A DNA stretch of 64,000 nt, taken from NCBI GenBank assembly GCA_016647705.1, contig CM028335.1, positions 14,157,905-14,221,904 of the forward strand. The letters run 5' to 3'. Numbering within the stretch: the stretch's first letter is position 1; each line of letters opens with the position of its first letter. The stretch is from Eucommia ulmoides (lineage: Eukaryota > Streptophyta > Magnoliopsida > Garryales > Eucommiaceae). The position numbers and the translations under genes were made by a program. Positions 1 through 11,628 of this stretch are shown in pieces. The notes beneath the pieces are model-generated. The model did no database searches. It was not told where the DNA came from and worked only from the letters and a program-made list of their open reading frames with translations.

Positions 1-443
1 TCAAGCTGCAACATTTCAAGACATTTAGATGTGAACATGTGCATCTTTGTCTTAAATGATGATCTAGACTACTTACCTAACTGACATGCATCACATACTT
101 TATCTTTTATAAATTTTAAATCAAGTAGGCCACGTACGAAACTTTTATTAGATAAATTATATATCAATTCCATACTAGCATGCCCAAATCTTCTATGCCA
201 TAACCAACTATTTTTAGATAAAATATTTAAACAAGATAAATTTTTAGAAGTAAAATTATCAAATGAACACGTGTAAATATTATCAAAACGTGATGCAATT
301 AATAACATACTACTATCATGTCCATTCTTAATTATACATCTATCATGATCAAGCATAACGTTATAACCATTGTCACATAGTTGACTTATACTAAACAAGT
401 TATATTTAAGTATATCTATTGATCTTAAGATTTTGATAAACAA
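1..443 (-). pseudogene. Ty1/copia GAG-pre-integrase fragment (minus strand, runs off the left edge)
   Basis: The minus-strand translation gives the pre-integrase zinc-binding region of a copia polyprotein: a short stretch with FSISQLCDNGYN, then WHRRFGHAS, then CDACQLGK at about residues 82-124, which is the H-H-C-C pattern before integrase. The reading starts at about 418 and continues leftward out of the window, so the integrase core should lie beyond position 1. The upstream half of the same polyprotein (protease and zinc knuckle) resumes at 2487 on the same strand after a solo LTR. Style of motifs resembles SIRE/Maximus-type copia elements (family memory). It is a relic, since gag and protease upstream are damaged. 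Confidence 0.85.
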
Positions 444-2486
444 TTAAGTATTGATGTTTTGGTGGAACTAATGTTTGATCAAGTATTTTAGTGATTTAAA
501 GTTTTAATAATGAAGATGTCAAAGTGAATGGATGCTAAATGAAGATATCAAGATGATAAAGAAGTATTAAGAGTTTGAAGACATTAGGGAAAACAACTCA
601 AGTAAATATAAACTCTTAATATCCCATTTAGGAACACACACACGGCACAAAATGAATTTTATCTTTTATGTGTGTTTTGGTTGAATATATTTATTTGCTT
701 CTATGTGAATTAAAAAGAAATATTTTTGAATGACTAAAATAGAATGTAAGAGTATTAGTGGAGTTCATTTGAATATAAATATGGACAAAGGGGTAAAATT
801 GTAAAAACAAACAAGTTAAAAACGAGATCAGAGAAGAGATTTAGGAGGGGGTAGTCGACTGAGGAGTCAACCGGAGAAAGAAGATGAACTCTCTGAATCT
901 GCGAGTCGACAGAGCGGTCGACCAGTGGAAACTTGATAAACTCTTTGAATCTGCGAGTCGACTGAGGAGTCGACCGATCAAGTGCATGGGCTACTTCCAG
1001 TATCCTTCAGTCGACTGGGTAATCGACTGAACGCGCAGTTTCAGGATATTGGTTGATCCGATTTTAAATCCAAAAGCAGCCATTTTTTTTAAGATTTGAG
1101 AGAGATTTCGGGGATATTTTTAACATTTGAGATATGGTTCATATACTAATTAAATTCTTTCAATATGGTTCATTAATTATTAAAGTTTCTCAATTTGATA
1201 CTTAAAATAGATTCTATACTTATTTGTTTTGATTGAGAAATATTTTGGGGATTTAATTGAGAGTTTTAAAAGTTGTTATTAAGTGAAATTGAACCTAAAT
1301 GAAGTCCTCATGTTATGAAGGGTCTATAAGAATATTTTATTGTCATGACACTTGTAAACTAGCCGTTAGGAGGTTGATTACATGTGCCCTTATATAGACC
1401 TACGAATTTTCTAAAAGAGCTAATCATTCTAATCATTCTAAGTGAAAAAAATCAGTTTATATCTTTTTGAGAGAGCGTTTATAAGAATTATCATTCAACG
1501 ATACTGTGAGCTGTTCTAAGAGTGATTCTGATAATCAATTGCGATCAATTTGTGTTGATACCAGAATTGAAACTACATTGTTTTCATTATTAATTCTGTG
1601 GATTCCGGGTGAGATCTTTCCATATTGATAATTACTTATTTATTATTGTATTTTGGAAATTGATCTTAGAAATTATTTTTGATTTAAAAAAAAAATATTA
1701 TTTTAAACAATTTATTGAATCTGATTACGTGCTCCAATTTGCTACCCATATATTGTTAAAATCAGATTTCTGCATCTCACATAATTCTATCACTAGTTAG
1801 GATATTAATTGAGTTTATATATATCTGGAGTGGTAGAAACTTCGAGTGAGATTTACTTATCAATTTTTGTATTGGTGAGTTGTGATGGGTTAAATATCAT
1901 TGGGGATATTTAATCAAGGGTAGTTGGGTTTTAATCTCTTCTTGTAAAGAGATTGAGGTAGTGATTCTTCCTGAATAAGAATTGCGTGTTTATGAGTGAT
2001 TTTATAACGGTTCAATCCTTACCAGGTAAAAAGATATTTGGAGTATTTTGGTAAGGTTTTGATTCTTGAGCCTAAGTGTTAAAAAGAATTAGGTTATTCT
2101 TTAACCTGTAAAAAATAGAGGTTATTCCTTAGCCTTTGAATTTTTTTTTTGTAAAGGTTGATTTTGAACCTGTAAAAGAATCGGTGTGCGGGTTTGGTTC
2201 CTACCTTTAAAGGAATCCTTGTTTTAGTGGGTGCAACTTCCGTGGAGCTCGGAGGACTGGATTAACCAAGAGTAGCTTGGTGAACCAATATAAATCTCTC
2301 GTGTGTTGCTTTCTTAATTTGTCTATTTTTGCTATTTGTGTGTGCACCTAGTTGATTGATTAATTCCGCTGTGTTATAAAGATAATAATTAATTTAGGCA
2401 TAAAATTAATTATTTGATTTATTGATTTTTATTCTGATTATTTTTTAATTATCCAATTCACCTCCCTCTTGGGTATTCTACTGGGT
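418..2486 (+). mobile_element. Solo LTR (about 2.07 kb) inserted in the copia remnant
   Basis: The copia polyprotein breaks off at the junction between protease and pre-integrase and resumes 2.07 kb away, so this block is a later insertion. Read on the plus strand it starts TGATCTTAAG and ends GGGTCAACA, with the same 4 bases (CTAT) on both sides; copia target duplications are usually 5 bp, so one base may have changed. Inside are a cluster of GTCGAC palindromes (853-1028), a duplicated segment ending CTGCGAGTCGAC (888-910 and 939-962), and a 3' part with AATTCACCTCCCTCTTGG that resembles the end of SIRE/Maximus LTRs. No open reading frame worth calling is present. The exact left base is uncertain by a few nucleotides. 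Confidence 0.7.
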
Positions 2487-3075
2487 CAACACTATCAACT
2501 AATAACACACCTTTAATAACAGTAGTTCCATTACCAATATTACCCACACCGATAATTTTACCCTTAACATTGTCTCCAAATGTCACATGACATCCATCTT
2601 TAGGTGTCAAAGAAGTAAATTTTGATTTATTTTCCGTCATGTGCCGAAAACAACCACTGTCCAAAAACCATTTGTCATTGCCAACTGATGCTTTCAGAAT
2701 AACCTGTAAGGAGCACCTCAAATAATTCCTAAGGTGTACCCAGTCTACGTGAGTCTAATCTTGTTAGTCGGAAAAATTTTAGTTCCTTTTAAAACCCAAA
2801 CTTGTTTGCAGTTAGATATTTTAGAAAAAGCATCTACGTATAGTATACCTTACAACATCACATTTAAAACATCTAACAAGACCTCTGGTTTCAGAAAAGA
2901 ATTTATGAAAGCATTTTTGTTTAAGATTTTTCTGAAATCCAATATCGACTTTATCAAAGACACCTCGTGAACTTCCCAAAAGCATTTTCAAATTATTCCC
3001 ACAGTTATTACTAGCTATCACAATCACGTAACTTATTAGATATGGAATAATAAAGTAAGAACTAAGATCTCCCAT
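2487..3075 (-). pseudogene. Ty1/copia gag zinc knuckle and protease fragment
   Basis: Minus strand. At 3075-2821 the translation ends in a degenerate CCHC zinc knuckle (CFKC...RYTIRRC, the His replaced by Tyr). Between 2820 and 2722 it is broken by stops. At 2721-2490 the retroviral-type aspartic protease is readable: WFLDSGCFRHMT with the catalytic D-S-G, then FGDNVKGKIIGVGNIG and GVLLVDS. The protease stops exactly where the solo LTR starts, and the next expected residues appear at 418 and leftward. The gag part upstream of 3075 is not recognisable. The protein would cut the copia polyprotein; here it cannot be made because of stops and the insertion. Confidence 0.8.
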
Positions 3076-3400
3076 TTCTTGGCTATTGTTAATGAAATGC
3101 TACAATTTGTATCATATTGAAATAGTGTTTTAAATGTTTGCAGAATCTTGAGCCATTTAAATTTCTTAACCATGGCTCAAAAGTACTAGATTGGCCTTGG
3201 GAGGATAACGACCCAATATTTCGTAGATTGGTTGACATGTCTAGGTTGTCGCATCTCAACTTTGCCAAATAAATTCATTGCTATAATCGACCATAATAGC
3301 ATCATCAACTTTTCCATATTGTATGGAAATGTTATCCTATGATACTTTAGAACAAAACATTGAACTTAAGGTTGCCGAATTGTTAAGAGGGAGCATGAAC
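3076..3400. other. Unassigned AT-rich stretch
   Basis: This lies next to the copia gag remnant and may hold more of its decayed 5' part. I see no coding similarity, repeat ends or RNA gene. Confidence 0.4.
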
Positions 3401-3404
3401 CTGT

Positions 3405-3575
3405 TGCATGAACCTATAGGTCTGCACAAAAAGGTGTTGTGCGGACCTATAGGTCTGCGATGCGCGCAAAATGATTCTAAGTTGGCCTGTAGGCCCGCGT
3501 ATTCGTTAATTGCACGGACTTACAGGTCCATCCAAGAACGATTTGTATGGACTTATAAGTCCGTACAAATCGCGA
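3405..3575. repeat. Cluster of short palindromes GGACYTATAGGTCC
   Basis: Within about 170 bp there are five related palindromes: ACCTATAGGT near 3413, GGACCTATAGGTC at 3442-3458, GGCCTGTAGGCC at 3484-3498, GGACTTACAGGTCC at 3515-3529, and a 34-bp near-perfect palindrome at 3539-3572 (one mismatch) centred on GGACTTATAAGTCC. Spacing is irregular. The block is more GC-rich than its surroundings. It resembles the palindrome clusters inside the LTRs elsewhere in this window, so it may be an LTR remnant, but I could not find LTR ends here. Confidence 0.75.
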
Positions 3576-3624
3576 TTTTTAAGGTTTGTAAATTTCGAAA
3601 AAATGGCGAAAACCTACCATAAGG

Positions 3625-5190
3625 ACTTAAAAATGTATCATTAATGCTCAGAATTGTTCGTCACTCATGATTTCTTCAAAAAAATTTAAAGCCTTGTCCA
3701 AAATGATAGAAATGGGGGATTCCTAGGGTTTTTATTAATGTTGGCTGTTGAAGTTTGATTGCGATGGAGAGAAGACAAATAAGATATAACTTGAAAGAGA
3801 AGAAGTTTGGAGTGGAGGGAATGAATAGGTAAATAGGTGTACATTAGTAAACTAATTTTGTTTTTAATTAATGATACCCTAAAAGGTATCATTAATTAGT
3901 AAACTAATTTAACATAAGAACATAACTCTAATACAAAATTTTATTAAAAATAGTGTATATTGTGTTCATTGAGAAATACCCTTTAGTTTAACAATGTCAT
4001 ATTCCTTGTGACCAATTTGCCCTTTCAATTAAAAGAATGTGTCTATTGTCCCTAGCTGACATTTTTATTTTATCCTTTTTCTTTCACCATTTATTTATTT
4101 TTAATCTAAAATCATAAATTATTCCATAAAAAAAATATGCAGCCAATTAGAGTTGTTAAAGTTAGTTGAGTTTTTTTACCAAATCTTATCATCAACGAAT
4201 TAAAATACCTGCTTCAAATAGTTTATACTTTGAGAAACTCCCTCTTATCTCAATTAATATCAAAATCACCCCTTATTATTTTTATAACACCTCATACACC
4301 TCTTATCATATTTTATTGATAAAAATATTTTTTATTTTTGTTTTAATTTTTTATTTTCATTCTCTTTGTTTCTCTTGTTTTTATTTTTTATTTTTATACT
4401 TTTAATTTTATTCAGTATTTTCTATTTTATTTGTTTTATTTTTATATATGGTGTTTATAAAAAATAAAAAAAATCAAAGTAAACAAATTAGGAAAAAGAA
4501 AAAACTAAATAAGACAAAAAGAAAATTTAAAATAGTACTTTTTAAATTCGTTTTTTATTTTTCGAAACCTATTTTTTAATTTTTTATATTTTATTTTCGA
4601 GATTATGGCTTTTGATCTTTTTAATTTTCTATAAATAGTATAAAAAAAATAAAATAAATTAAACAAATAAAAGAAAAAATATAAAATAAGAGAGAGGGTA
4701 AAAAATAAAAAATATAAATTTTAAAATATATATAAATAATTAAAAAAATATGTTGGATGATGTTTTTATCAATAAATGTGATAGAGAGTGTTTTGAGTAA
4801 TTACATTGAAAAGACAAATGGTGTCTTAATTATTATAAAAATGAGATAAAGTGTTTTTATTATTTTTCAAAATACAGGGAGTGTCTTATATATAAACTCA
4901 TGCTTCAAATTATGGTTGTTGTTTTTTTTTACATAAATTATGTTTAGTTTGGTCAAACATTTTGACTAATTCTTAAAAATACTTCATTTGAAAGGAGTCT
5001 TATAATTTATTAAATACTAAACTTATGTAATTGGATACATCATAGACCGGGTTAGAACACGCAAAGGATTTATTATTATTTTTATTTATAATTTGATTTA
5101 TTAATATTTTATTTGAATTAAGTTTTTATTGGACAATTTGTAGACCATCTCCTTTGATTTGGCTTCCTTCATTCATGGCGTTGCAAGTGA
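3625..5190. other. AT-rich intergenic stretch with one hairpin
   Basis: No gene is seen. A perfect 13-bp inverted repeat with a 6-nt loop lies at 3866-3897 (AATTAATGATACC arms). The rest is poly-A and poly-T-rich sequence without repeat ends that I can define. Confidence 0.5.
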
Positions 5191-5504
5191 CAAAATTATG
5201 GGGGATAATTCTACTTACACCCCTCAACTATTGACCGTAATAACGGGAATCTCCTCAATTTTTAAAATTACATAGAATACCCCTAAACTATTTGGTCAAA
5301 TGTCACTGAAACCCCTGTTAATTTGTTATTCCAAAAATATCATTTCAAAAGTCAACTCATATATTTTTTTACTAAATTAACCCTATTATCTTTAGCTAAA
5401 GACTGAATTACCCTTGTTTTATGTTTTAAATGTGTTGGTTCAAAATAAAATCTAATAAAACTTTAAGGGTACATATTGTAATTAAAGTGTTTCTTTTTTT
5501 AGGT

Positions 5505-5862
5505 CTTTAGCCATGTATTCTTGTTCAAGCCCCAAATCCACCACACCACCGCACTACAACACCGCCAACAGCGAACACCGAAATTGGGGAACACACCATC
5601 GGTAGCCATGTTGTTCGTCACTTTGTTGACTTCTTTGAATTGCTCAGATTGTTTGATCGCACCTAGAAGGCTATTGTATATGAAGAGGTTGGGTCCAATC
5701 GAACCACCAGTTTGTTTCTTATTTTCTTTCAACCATTCGAGAATAATCATGGCCAAATCCAGTCGATTGTCTATGCCGAAGCCTCTCATCAGGGAGGACC
5801 ATACTCGAAGCAGAAGTTGGCCCTTGTTTTTAAGAGCCTCTTCAAAATCGTCAGCGATTTTG
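5505..5862 (-). pseudogene. PPR-protein fragment captured in Pack-MULE 1
   Basis: The minus-strand reading from about 5862 gives ISLHFAKIADDFEEALKNKG, then an unbroken stretch including DLAMIILEWLKEN and GPNLFIYNSLLGAIKQSEQF, ending at GVFPN near 5545. IYNSLLGA with the following helix fits a pentatricopeptide repeat, a 35-residue helical pair used for sequence-specific RNA binding in plastids and mitochondria. After GVFPN the sequence turns into an unrelated Trp- and Cys-rich tail, which marks the edge of the captured segment. It covers only one to two PPR motifs, too short to be a working PPR protein. I do not assign a donor gene. Confidence 0.75.
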
Positions 5863-5944
5863 GCGAAGTGTAAGCTGATTCCCAGTGATTATGGTTCTAA
5901 AAATAAGCCCTATTTCACCTGAAGAGAGAGAGAGACACACACAG

Positions 5945-6077
5945 ACCTAATCAAGTTGCCACTAGGTCTCAACACTTGTTCGATCTCACGGATGAGAAGA
6001 GATGGGACAAAAACCCTATCAAGAGCTTTGGAGAAGACGAAATCAAAATAATCATTCTCGAAATCGAGCTCATACAC
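5945..6077 (-). pseudogene. SAM-dependent methyltransferase-like fragment captured in Pack-MULE 1
   Basis: The minus strand gives about 44 residues: ELDFENDYFDFVFSKALD, then VPSLLIREIEQVLRPSG. The FDFVFS...EIEQVLRPSG pattern matches the post-core region of class I SAM methyltransferases (usually LRPGG; here the first Gly is Ser). A stop lies two codons upstream, and CT-rich sequence follows. It lies just upstream of the PPR segment on the same strand, so a read-through transcript would join the two. The assignment rests on a short motif and is less sure than the PPR call. Confidence 0.6.
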
Positions 6078-6942
6078 GAATCAAGTGTGCTTCCCCTCTG
6101 AATTTCTCCATTTTTTGCAAAATTGGGCTCCTTTGTATTATCGATAATTGAATTTTGAATTTTTCCAGAATCTTGTTTTTTTAATTGGCTAATTCATGAC
6201 GAAATTGATCTTGATTCCGCCATCAGCAACTTTATTCTAGCTTTCACTTTCCTCTTTGCCATCATTTTTTTGTGAATGGTATATATATCTGCATCTATCT
6301 CGTTTTTTTGTGGATATATAATGTGAGGGTGACTTTTTTGTGATTTCGTGTTGTTTGGATAATGAGAAAATGCAGGAAGCATTGAGAAAATAGAGATAAC
6401 CATATTCATCTGAACCCATCTCTTTGTCTCTATCTTTATCTTTGATTTGGCGATGGTGGAGTTGTTTGGTTCAGTTGTGGTGTTTGTGGTTTTTGCTCCG
6501 ATGAAGAAGAGAGAGAGAGAGAATCAGGGACGGGAATCTGATTCGATGCTTTCCTCGCTGCCAAAGCCTTTTGGTTCTGTTCGGGTTTCCCACCGCCGGA
6601 GATGAAAAGGAAATAACAAGAGTTGAAGAAAATAAAATAGTTGAAGAAAAAATTATCAGAGAAAAAAATAAATGCATTTTGATGGGTATAAAGTGTCATT
6701 AACCCAAGATGGGTAGATAAAAGAAGAAGAAGAAGAAGAAGAAATTGTAAAGGAAAGGGATAAAGGTAATTTGGTCATTTGCTATCTTAGATTATTTTAT
6801 TACGTTTTGGGTTTTGAATTAGTAAGAGCAAATAAAAATTGCTCCGGTAGGGAGTTACCGTGGTAATTTTGAAAGTTAAGAGGATATATGTGAAATTTCA
6901 TTATAGTTAAGGAGGTCTAGGTGAAATTATCCCAAATTATGG

Positions 6943-7775
6943 GAGGTCATTATTTCCATGAAACGTCAAATCCAACCACCTTTGAGTTTAATGTTAAATG
7001 ATTATGATTTTTTTAGGAGATATACGGGTGAGTTTATGCATATAATGTAATAAATTTTTTGGACGATTTTAAAAGGACACTTCTCCATATCAGTCTAGTG
7101 TATTCCGTATTAAATTCAATATTTAATTTTTAGAGTTCTTTTCCTAATAGTCGAACTCTTGTTGACAAAAAAAAATGGATATTTTTCCTTACTAATCAGA
7201 CTACTACCTCTAAATTATTACTCGACACTAATACATATTTAACAAAAAATTATGATTGAATTGCCGATTATACCTTTTGAAAGTCAATCTTTAAATCTAT
7301 TTGTTCACAATTGACTATACTACTCTTCTACAATAACCAAAATACCCTTACTTTACTACAACAAATTTAATAAATATCAATTTTTTTCTCTTTCCTTTTC
7401 ATTTTTTTCTTCTTCTTATTGGCTCCATCTATCTCCTTCATCTACAACCACACCCCAGCTCCTACTCCACAACATTTCAATTTTAAAGTTAATTACAATT
7501 TATACCCCATAAATTTATCTCATATCTCACTTTGAACTTTTACTTTTATTTCTATTCATTAAGACAAATTGAATATATTATTAATAGAATAGAGTTTACG
7601 CAAAGAAAATCAAATCTATAAAAAACTAATAATTAAATTGAATTGACACAAATTATTAATTTTAGGTATAATGTGCAATAACTAAATATATGAGTATAAA
7701 ATGATATGCAAGATAAAGAGTTCTTTACCTGATAAATGTTAAAGAAAGAATTACCGGGCACATGCAATTTTGAAC
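6943..7775. other. AT-rich intergenic stretch
   Basis: No coding signal, repeat ends or RNA gene seen. Confidence 0.4.
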
Positions 7776-8870
7776 ATATTTACTACAAGAATAATGTAAA
7801 TTGGTTGGGGTTAGGTTGATTTAAATATATATAGATATATATATATATATATAACAAAAAATAAAAACAGCCGAACCTCGAACTTTTTTTTTTTTCGAGT
7901 TAGCTACACTAAGAGATCCGTTGTAAGTTCCAGTTTGTCCAATAACAAGGCCAAAAGTTAAAAGATTCAATGAAACACTTAATGAGTTAATTCAAGAGAT
8001 TTGAACCGAATTTACAATGGTGAAGCCCATATTAGGCCCAAAGGATGATCATAGTCTAATTTATCTCATCAAGGCAAGCGAATGAGCTTAGGCTGAACCG
8101 GAATGGGCCTAGGCATAAGACCTACGAAATTTTAGAATTTTTATTTTATTATTTAGTCTTTTAATTTTAATTTAGGTTATTTATTTGATGATTTGTAAGT
8201 CATGATTGTCAATTTATTTTTTCTTTTTAGACTAAGAGTGCAAGACAAGATAAGAAGTTTCATTATTATTTATTTTGTCCTGTAGTGTGAGACATTAGAG
8301 TTTCCTTTGTTTTATTATTGCGGCCACCAGTATTGTTCATCGTTACTGTTCACGCGCACTTTTCACTAGCTAGGGTTTTCTTTTCGTGTTGGTCGCTTAT
8401 TTAAGAGAGATGTATCATATGGAAAAAAAACACATTATTTTGTTTAATACAATTTTGAGAGTTTTCTCCAAAAAAATTTAGAGAACTTTTTTTGAACTAA
8501 TTAAGAATTTTTGTGGTGTTCAAACTCTATATCTTTGGTTCGTGATTCGTTATAATCATTGGGTCAAGATCATTACTTGTACCGTTGATTCGCGTTTCGT
8601 TCATAAACATTGGGTTAAAATAATCTATCATAAATTCTGTATTTTTGTATTCTTGTATTTTTGTTTATAAATCTGAATTTAATTCGATCCTTACGAAGAA
8701 ATTCTAAATTGGTTTTGGATCTCACTAATTATTGGGGAGATTCGCATCAATATTTACTACAAAAATAATGTAAATTGGTTGGGGTTAGGTCGATTTGAAA
8801 AAAAAAAAAAAACAAAAAAAAACCGAAACCTAAATTTTTTTTTTTGAGTTAAAAGGCCAGCCGATTTTTC
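7776..8870. repeat. Unclassified LTR-like region flanked by two copies of a ~50-bp segment
   Basis: A segment containing GTAAATTGGTTGGGGTTAGG and its neighbours occurs at about 7779-7830 and again at about 8752-8802, each followed by an A/T-rich run and CCGAACCT or CCGAAACCT. The roughly 0.85 kb between them is noncoding and has LTR-like features: long AT-rich stretches, a possible promoter near 8400-8460, and TTTTGAGAGTTTTCTCC. I could not find matched TG...CA ends with a target duplication, so the type stays open. Confidence 0.4.
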
Positions 8871-9260
8871 ATGTCTGCAGTGGCTTGCCACTACAGGGCA
8901 AACCTACTTGATTAGGATGGCCTACTCGGGTAGTCCAAGGAAGCATCTTATCTCGAACCGCTATTATCAAGACGGTCAGAACGAAGAATCATACTGGTTG
9001 GAGGGTTGAGCACTCAAATGTGACTCTCAACCTGGTGTGGGCGTCAACACAAGTAGGCGTTCATTCGGAGTCAAGACGCACCAATTCGGTTAAGTTCGAA
9101 TAATACGTCGCTGGTCGTGGACTTGACAAAAGAAGAAGGGATTAGGCCTCTTCTGCACAAACTAGTTAGACAAGTTTGCCCTCGCGCTAGCGAATGCGTT
9201 GGGGCTCCGTACGGGTAAGTGCCGCTACGAAAATGTGAGCCCGTGACAATCTGCTCCCTT
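8870..9260. other. GC-richer block of unknown origin
   Basis: This 390-bp block differs in base composition from its AT-rich neighbours and has no poly-A tracts. All frames are broken and nothing recognisable is encoded. It follows directly on the repeat copy at 8752 and may belong to the same element. A 12-bp hairpin (ACACAAACAC arms) lies just after it at about 9279-9306. Confidence 0.4.
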
Positions 9261-9309
9261 GTAGGATTAAGGTTAATGACACAAACACTCCTAAGGGTGT
9301 TTGTGTAAA

Positions 9310-10920
9310 TTAAGGTGTCTGTGTAATTTTTTTTTTCTAAGTTAATAAATCAATAAATAAAACTCTTGCACTATGTGCTAACTAGCACTAGAAATTAAGA
9401 TTTACTCACAAAAATCATGTTTTACAAATTAAATTGTTTCAAAAAGGTCAGAAAAATAAGAGTATTTAAGTCATTTTAACTCTTTGTTGTAGTCATAATT
9501 TTTTTTAATTGTTTAATGAGCCTATTTTTGTTTTTTAGCGTCAACATAAAAAAAGAATTCTAGGAATTTAAAAAAAAAACTAATTTAATCATTTTTTGAT
9601 TGAGCTCTATATTATTGTTAACTTGTGATAACTCATATATTTAAAAAATTTAATATGTTATTAATATTTTTATTGTTTTGTTCTCGAAATTTTTTCCTGT
9701 ATTATCTTGATTTTAAATTTTAAATTTAGAAGATAGTAATATAATTTAAATAATTTTCAGTTTTTAAATTTTGTACTTATCAAATAGACGAAAAAAATTC
9801 ATCACTTAAAAATTAGCACTTAAATTTTTTATGTTATCAAATAAATTTATGATATTTTCAAGACTTAAAATTGTAACTACTGAAAGCGTCATAGACTCTC
9901 TGTAAACCAAAAAAATAGTATTTTTGATGTTCCTGCCCAAAGTTTTTGCTTTTAGTTAATTTACTAATTTTAGATCAGCGCATTGTGTGGGCGTAGAAAA
10001 AAATATATTTAATTCTTAATATTGAAAAATTAAATATGTAGATATCATTTGATTATTTTGCTAGTAATATCCGAGAGCAAATGCATAATTTTAGTGAGTC
10101 ATGACGTTTTATAAAATAAAAAACAAATAACCATAATATATAATAAATTTTATCAATTTTTGTAAGTCAACAAATTATAATTTAATTAATTTATATCGTA
10201 TCTATTTTTTTTAAAAATATTTTTTGAGTCACAGTTATTTTTTTAAAGTAATGTAGAATGTGAACCAAAAAAATTAATCAAATATTTGTGCATTAATTTG
10301 AAAAAAAAAAAAACTTAAACAAAAAAGAGAAAATTAAATGGGGCCACTCATTATTTGATATATAAAAATAAAAAAATATATAAAATTCAATAAAAGACTC
10401 GAAAGAGACATTCTTCAAGCTCATTAAAATATTATCTCTCACTCCACTTTTAAATATTAGATTAGATAGATTAGAGTAGAGCAGATTAAATTAGATTAAT
10501 CAAACGCCACCTCATCTATTTGTGTAGGTTGATATTTTTTTAGGGATAATTGGTGATTAATACCAAATAATGAATGTAATTTGTTATTAGTCTCATTTAA
10601 AACATAAGGTTTGTTTTACTCTTTTAAATTGATTTTTGCTTGCGTATTAGTTCTGCATGTGCTCACGTCTGTATAATATTAGTTACACGTGCTTGTGTAA
10701 TATTATAGGTTATAAATTACATGTAATTATGTTACCTGTATTTGTGTAATATTTGTTACATCTAATAAATATTTTATTCATAAGTTAGATACATATAATT
10801 GCGAGAGTGCAATGTGTGTTGGGCCTACTATTTTTTTTCAATATACTGGATTAAAACATAATATGTAATTTTATACGAGAATTTTTTAAAATTAAGGATA
10901 AAATAATTGACTCTAATTTA
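9310..10920. promoter_or_regulatory. AT-rich upstream region of the LDAH-like gene
   Basis: No gene is seen. The stretch ends at the first LDAH-like exon, so its last few hundred bases probably held the promoter. I do not see a TATA box that I could place with confidence. Confidence 0.3.
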
Positions 10921-10925
10921 ATAAG

Positions 10926-11604
10926 ATGATTACTGGCACTCTCTCCGCCATTACTCGAACTCTCCCTTCTCTGCCCTCCATCTCCCATTTCCAGGTATAT
11001 CCATGAATGCATCTCTACTATGAACACACACTACGTATTTTACTTATTGCGTTAATTTTGTTGAATTGCTCGGTCAGTCGGTCTCACACACAATATTGCC
11101 ATTTCCCATCCAAAAATTCCCCACTTATCGAGTTCGATTTTCGATTATTAACGTCTTTCTTAATCTTTCAGAACATAGTTTGTTTACAAATGGATCGTGA
11201 AAATTTGAGATCAATTGGCCAAAGAAGCCGCGCTAGTTTTCGATTATGTAATGTATCCGGGTACATCGTCATCCCTCTCTTTATGCTTGTTCAGATATCT
11301 AGTTCTTATGTAGAGATTTGCAGAATTTTGAGTATTTAGATTTTTTTTTTTCCTGAACTCGTTTTAAGACGGATTTATTGGAGGTACATGCTGAAAATCC
11401 TAGATTGCATGTTGTATTTATACCTGGAAATCCAGGTATTTTGATTGTTGATTATGTAGGTTTTGCGTCATTGCACTAATTCGTCTGGAAAAGGAGGCAT
11501 TTAGGGTTTGTTGGTTGTTAATATTATGATAGGTGTTATTTCATTCTATACTGAGTTTTTGGAGTCACTCTATGAACTACTGGAAGGAACTGCTTCTGTG
11601 ACAG
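10926..11604 (+). pseudogene. LDAH: LDAH-like exons 1-4
   Basis: Exon 1 (10926-10994) starts at ATG and reads MITGTLSAITRTLPSLPS, ending CAG|GTATAT. Joined in frame to exon 2 (11172-11267) it gives ASFRLCNVSGYI. Exon 3 (11369-11435) gives TDLLEVHAENPRLHVVFIPG. Exon 4 (11533-11604) completes GNPG and gives VISFYTEFLESLYELLEG and TASVT. Exon 4 ends ACAG|GCAAGT, a GC-AG type donor with otherwise ideal consensus. All four exons join in one frame without a stop. The start could instead be the ATG at 11190 inside exon 2; the Ser/Thr-rich exon 1 could be a targeting segment or 5' UTR. Confidence 0.82.
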
Positions 11605-11628
11605 GCAAGTTAGGTGGTTGTTTGTTTA

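Larger units (their letters stand above)
5202..6933. mobile_element. Mutator-like element carrying gene fragments (Pack-MULE 1, 1732 bp)
   Basis: Both ends carry matching inverted termini: GGGATAATTCTACTTACACC on the left, and on the right, read in reverse complement, GGGATAATTTCACCTAGACC. The similarity continues through AACTAT and AAAATTAC for roughly 80 bp. Direct 9-bp copies of AAATTATGG flank it at 5193-5201 and 6934-6942, the size expected for Mutator-like elements. No transposase is present. Inside, on the minus strand and in this order, are a methyltransferase-like segment (6077-5945) and a PPR segment (about 5862-5505), separated by a pyrimidine-rich stretch ending in CAG that could act as a splice acceptor. 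A GAAGAA repeat lies at 6721-6742. This is the standard Pack-MULE arrangement: host gene pieces between Mutator ends. Confidence 0.85.

Noticed and set aside
4166..4405. Phe/Tyr-rich frame
   Set aside because: Product of T-rich sequence with no domain and no gene context.
5521..5922. Plus-strand open frame of 133 codons
   Set aside because: It is antisense to the PPR fragment, which has recognisable motifs.
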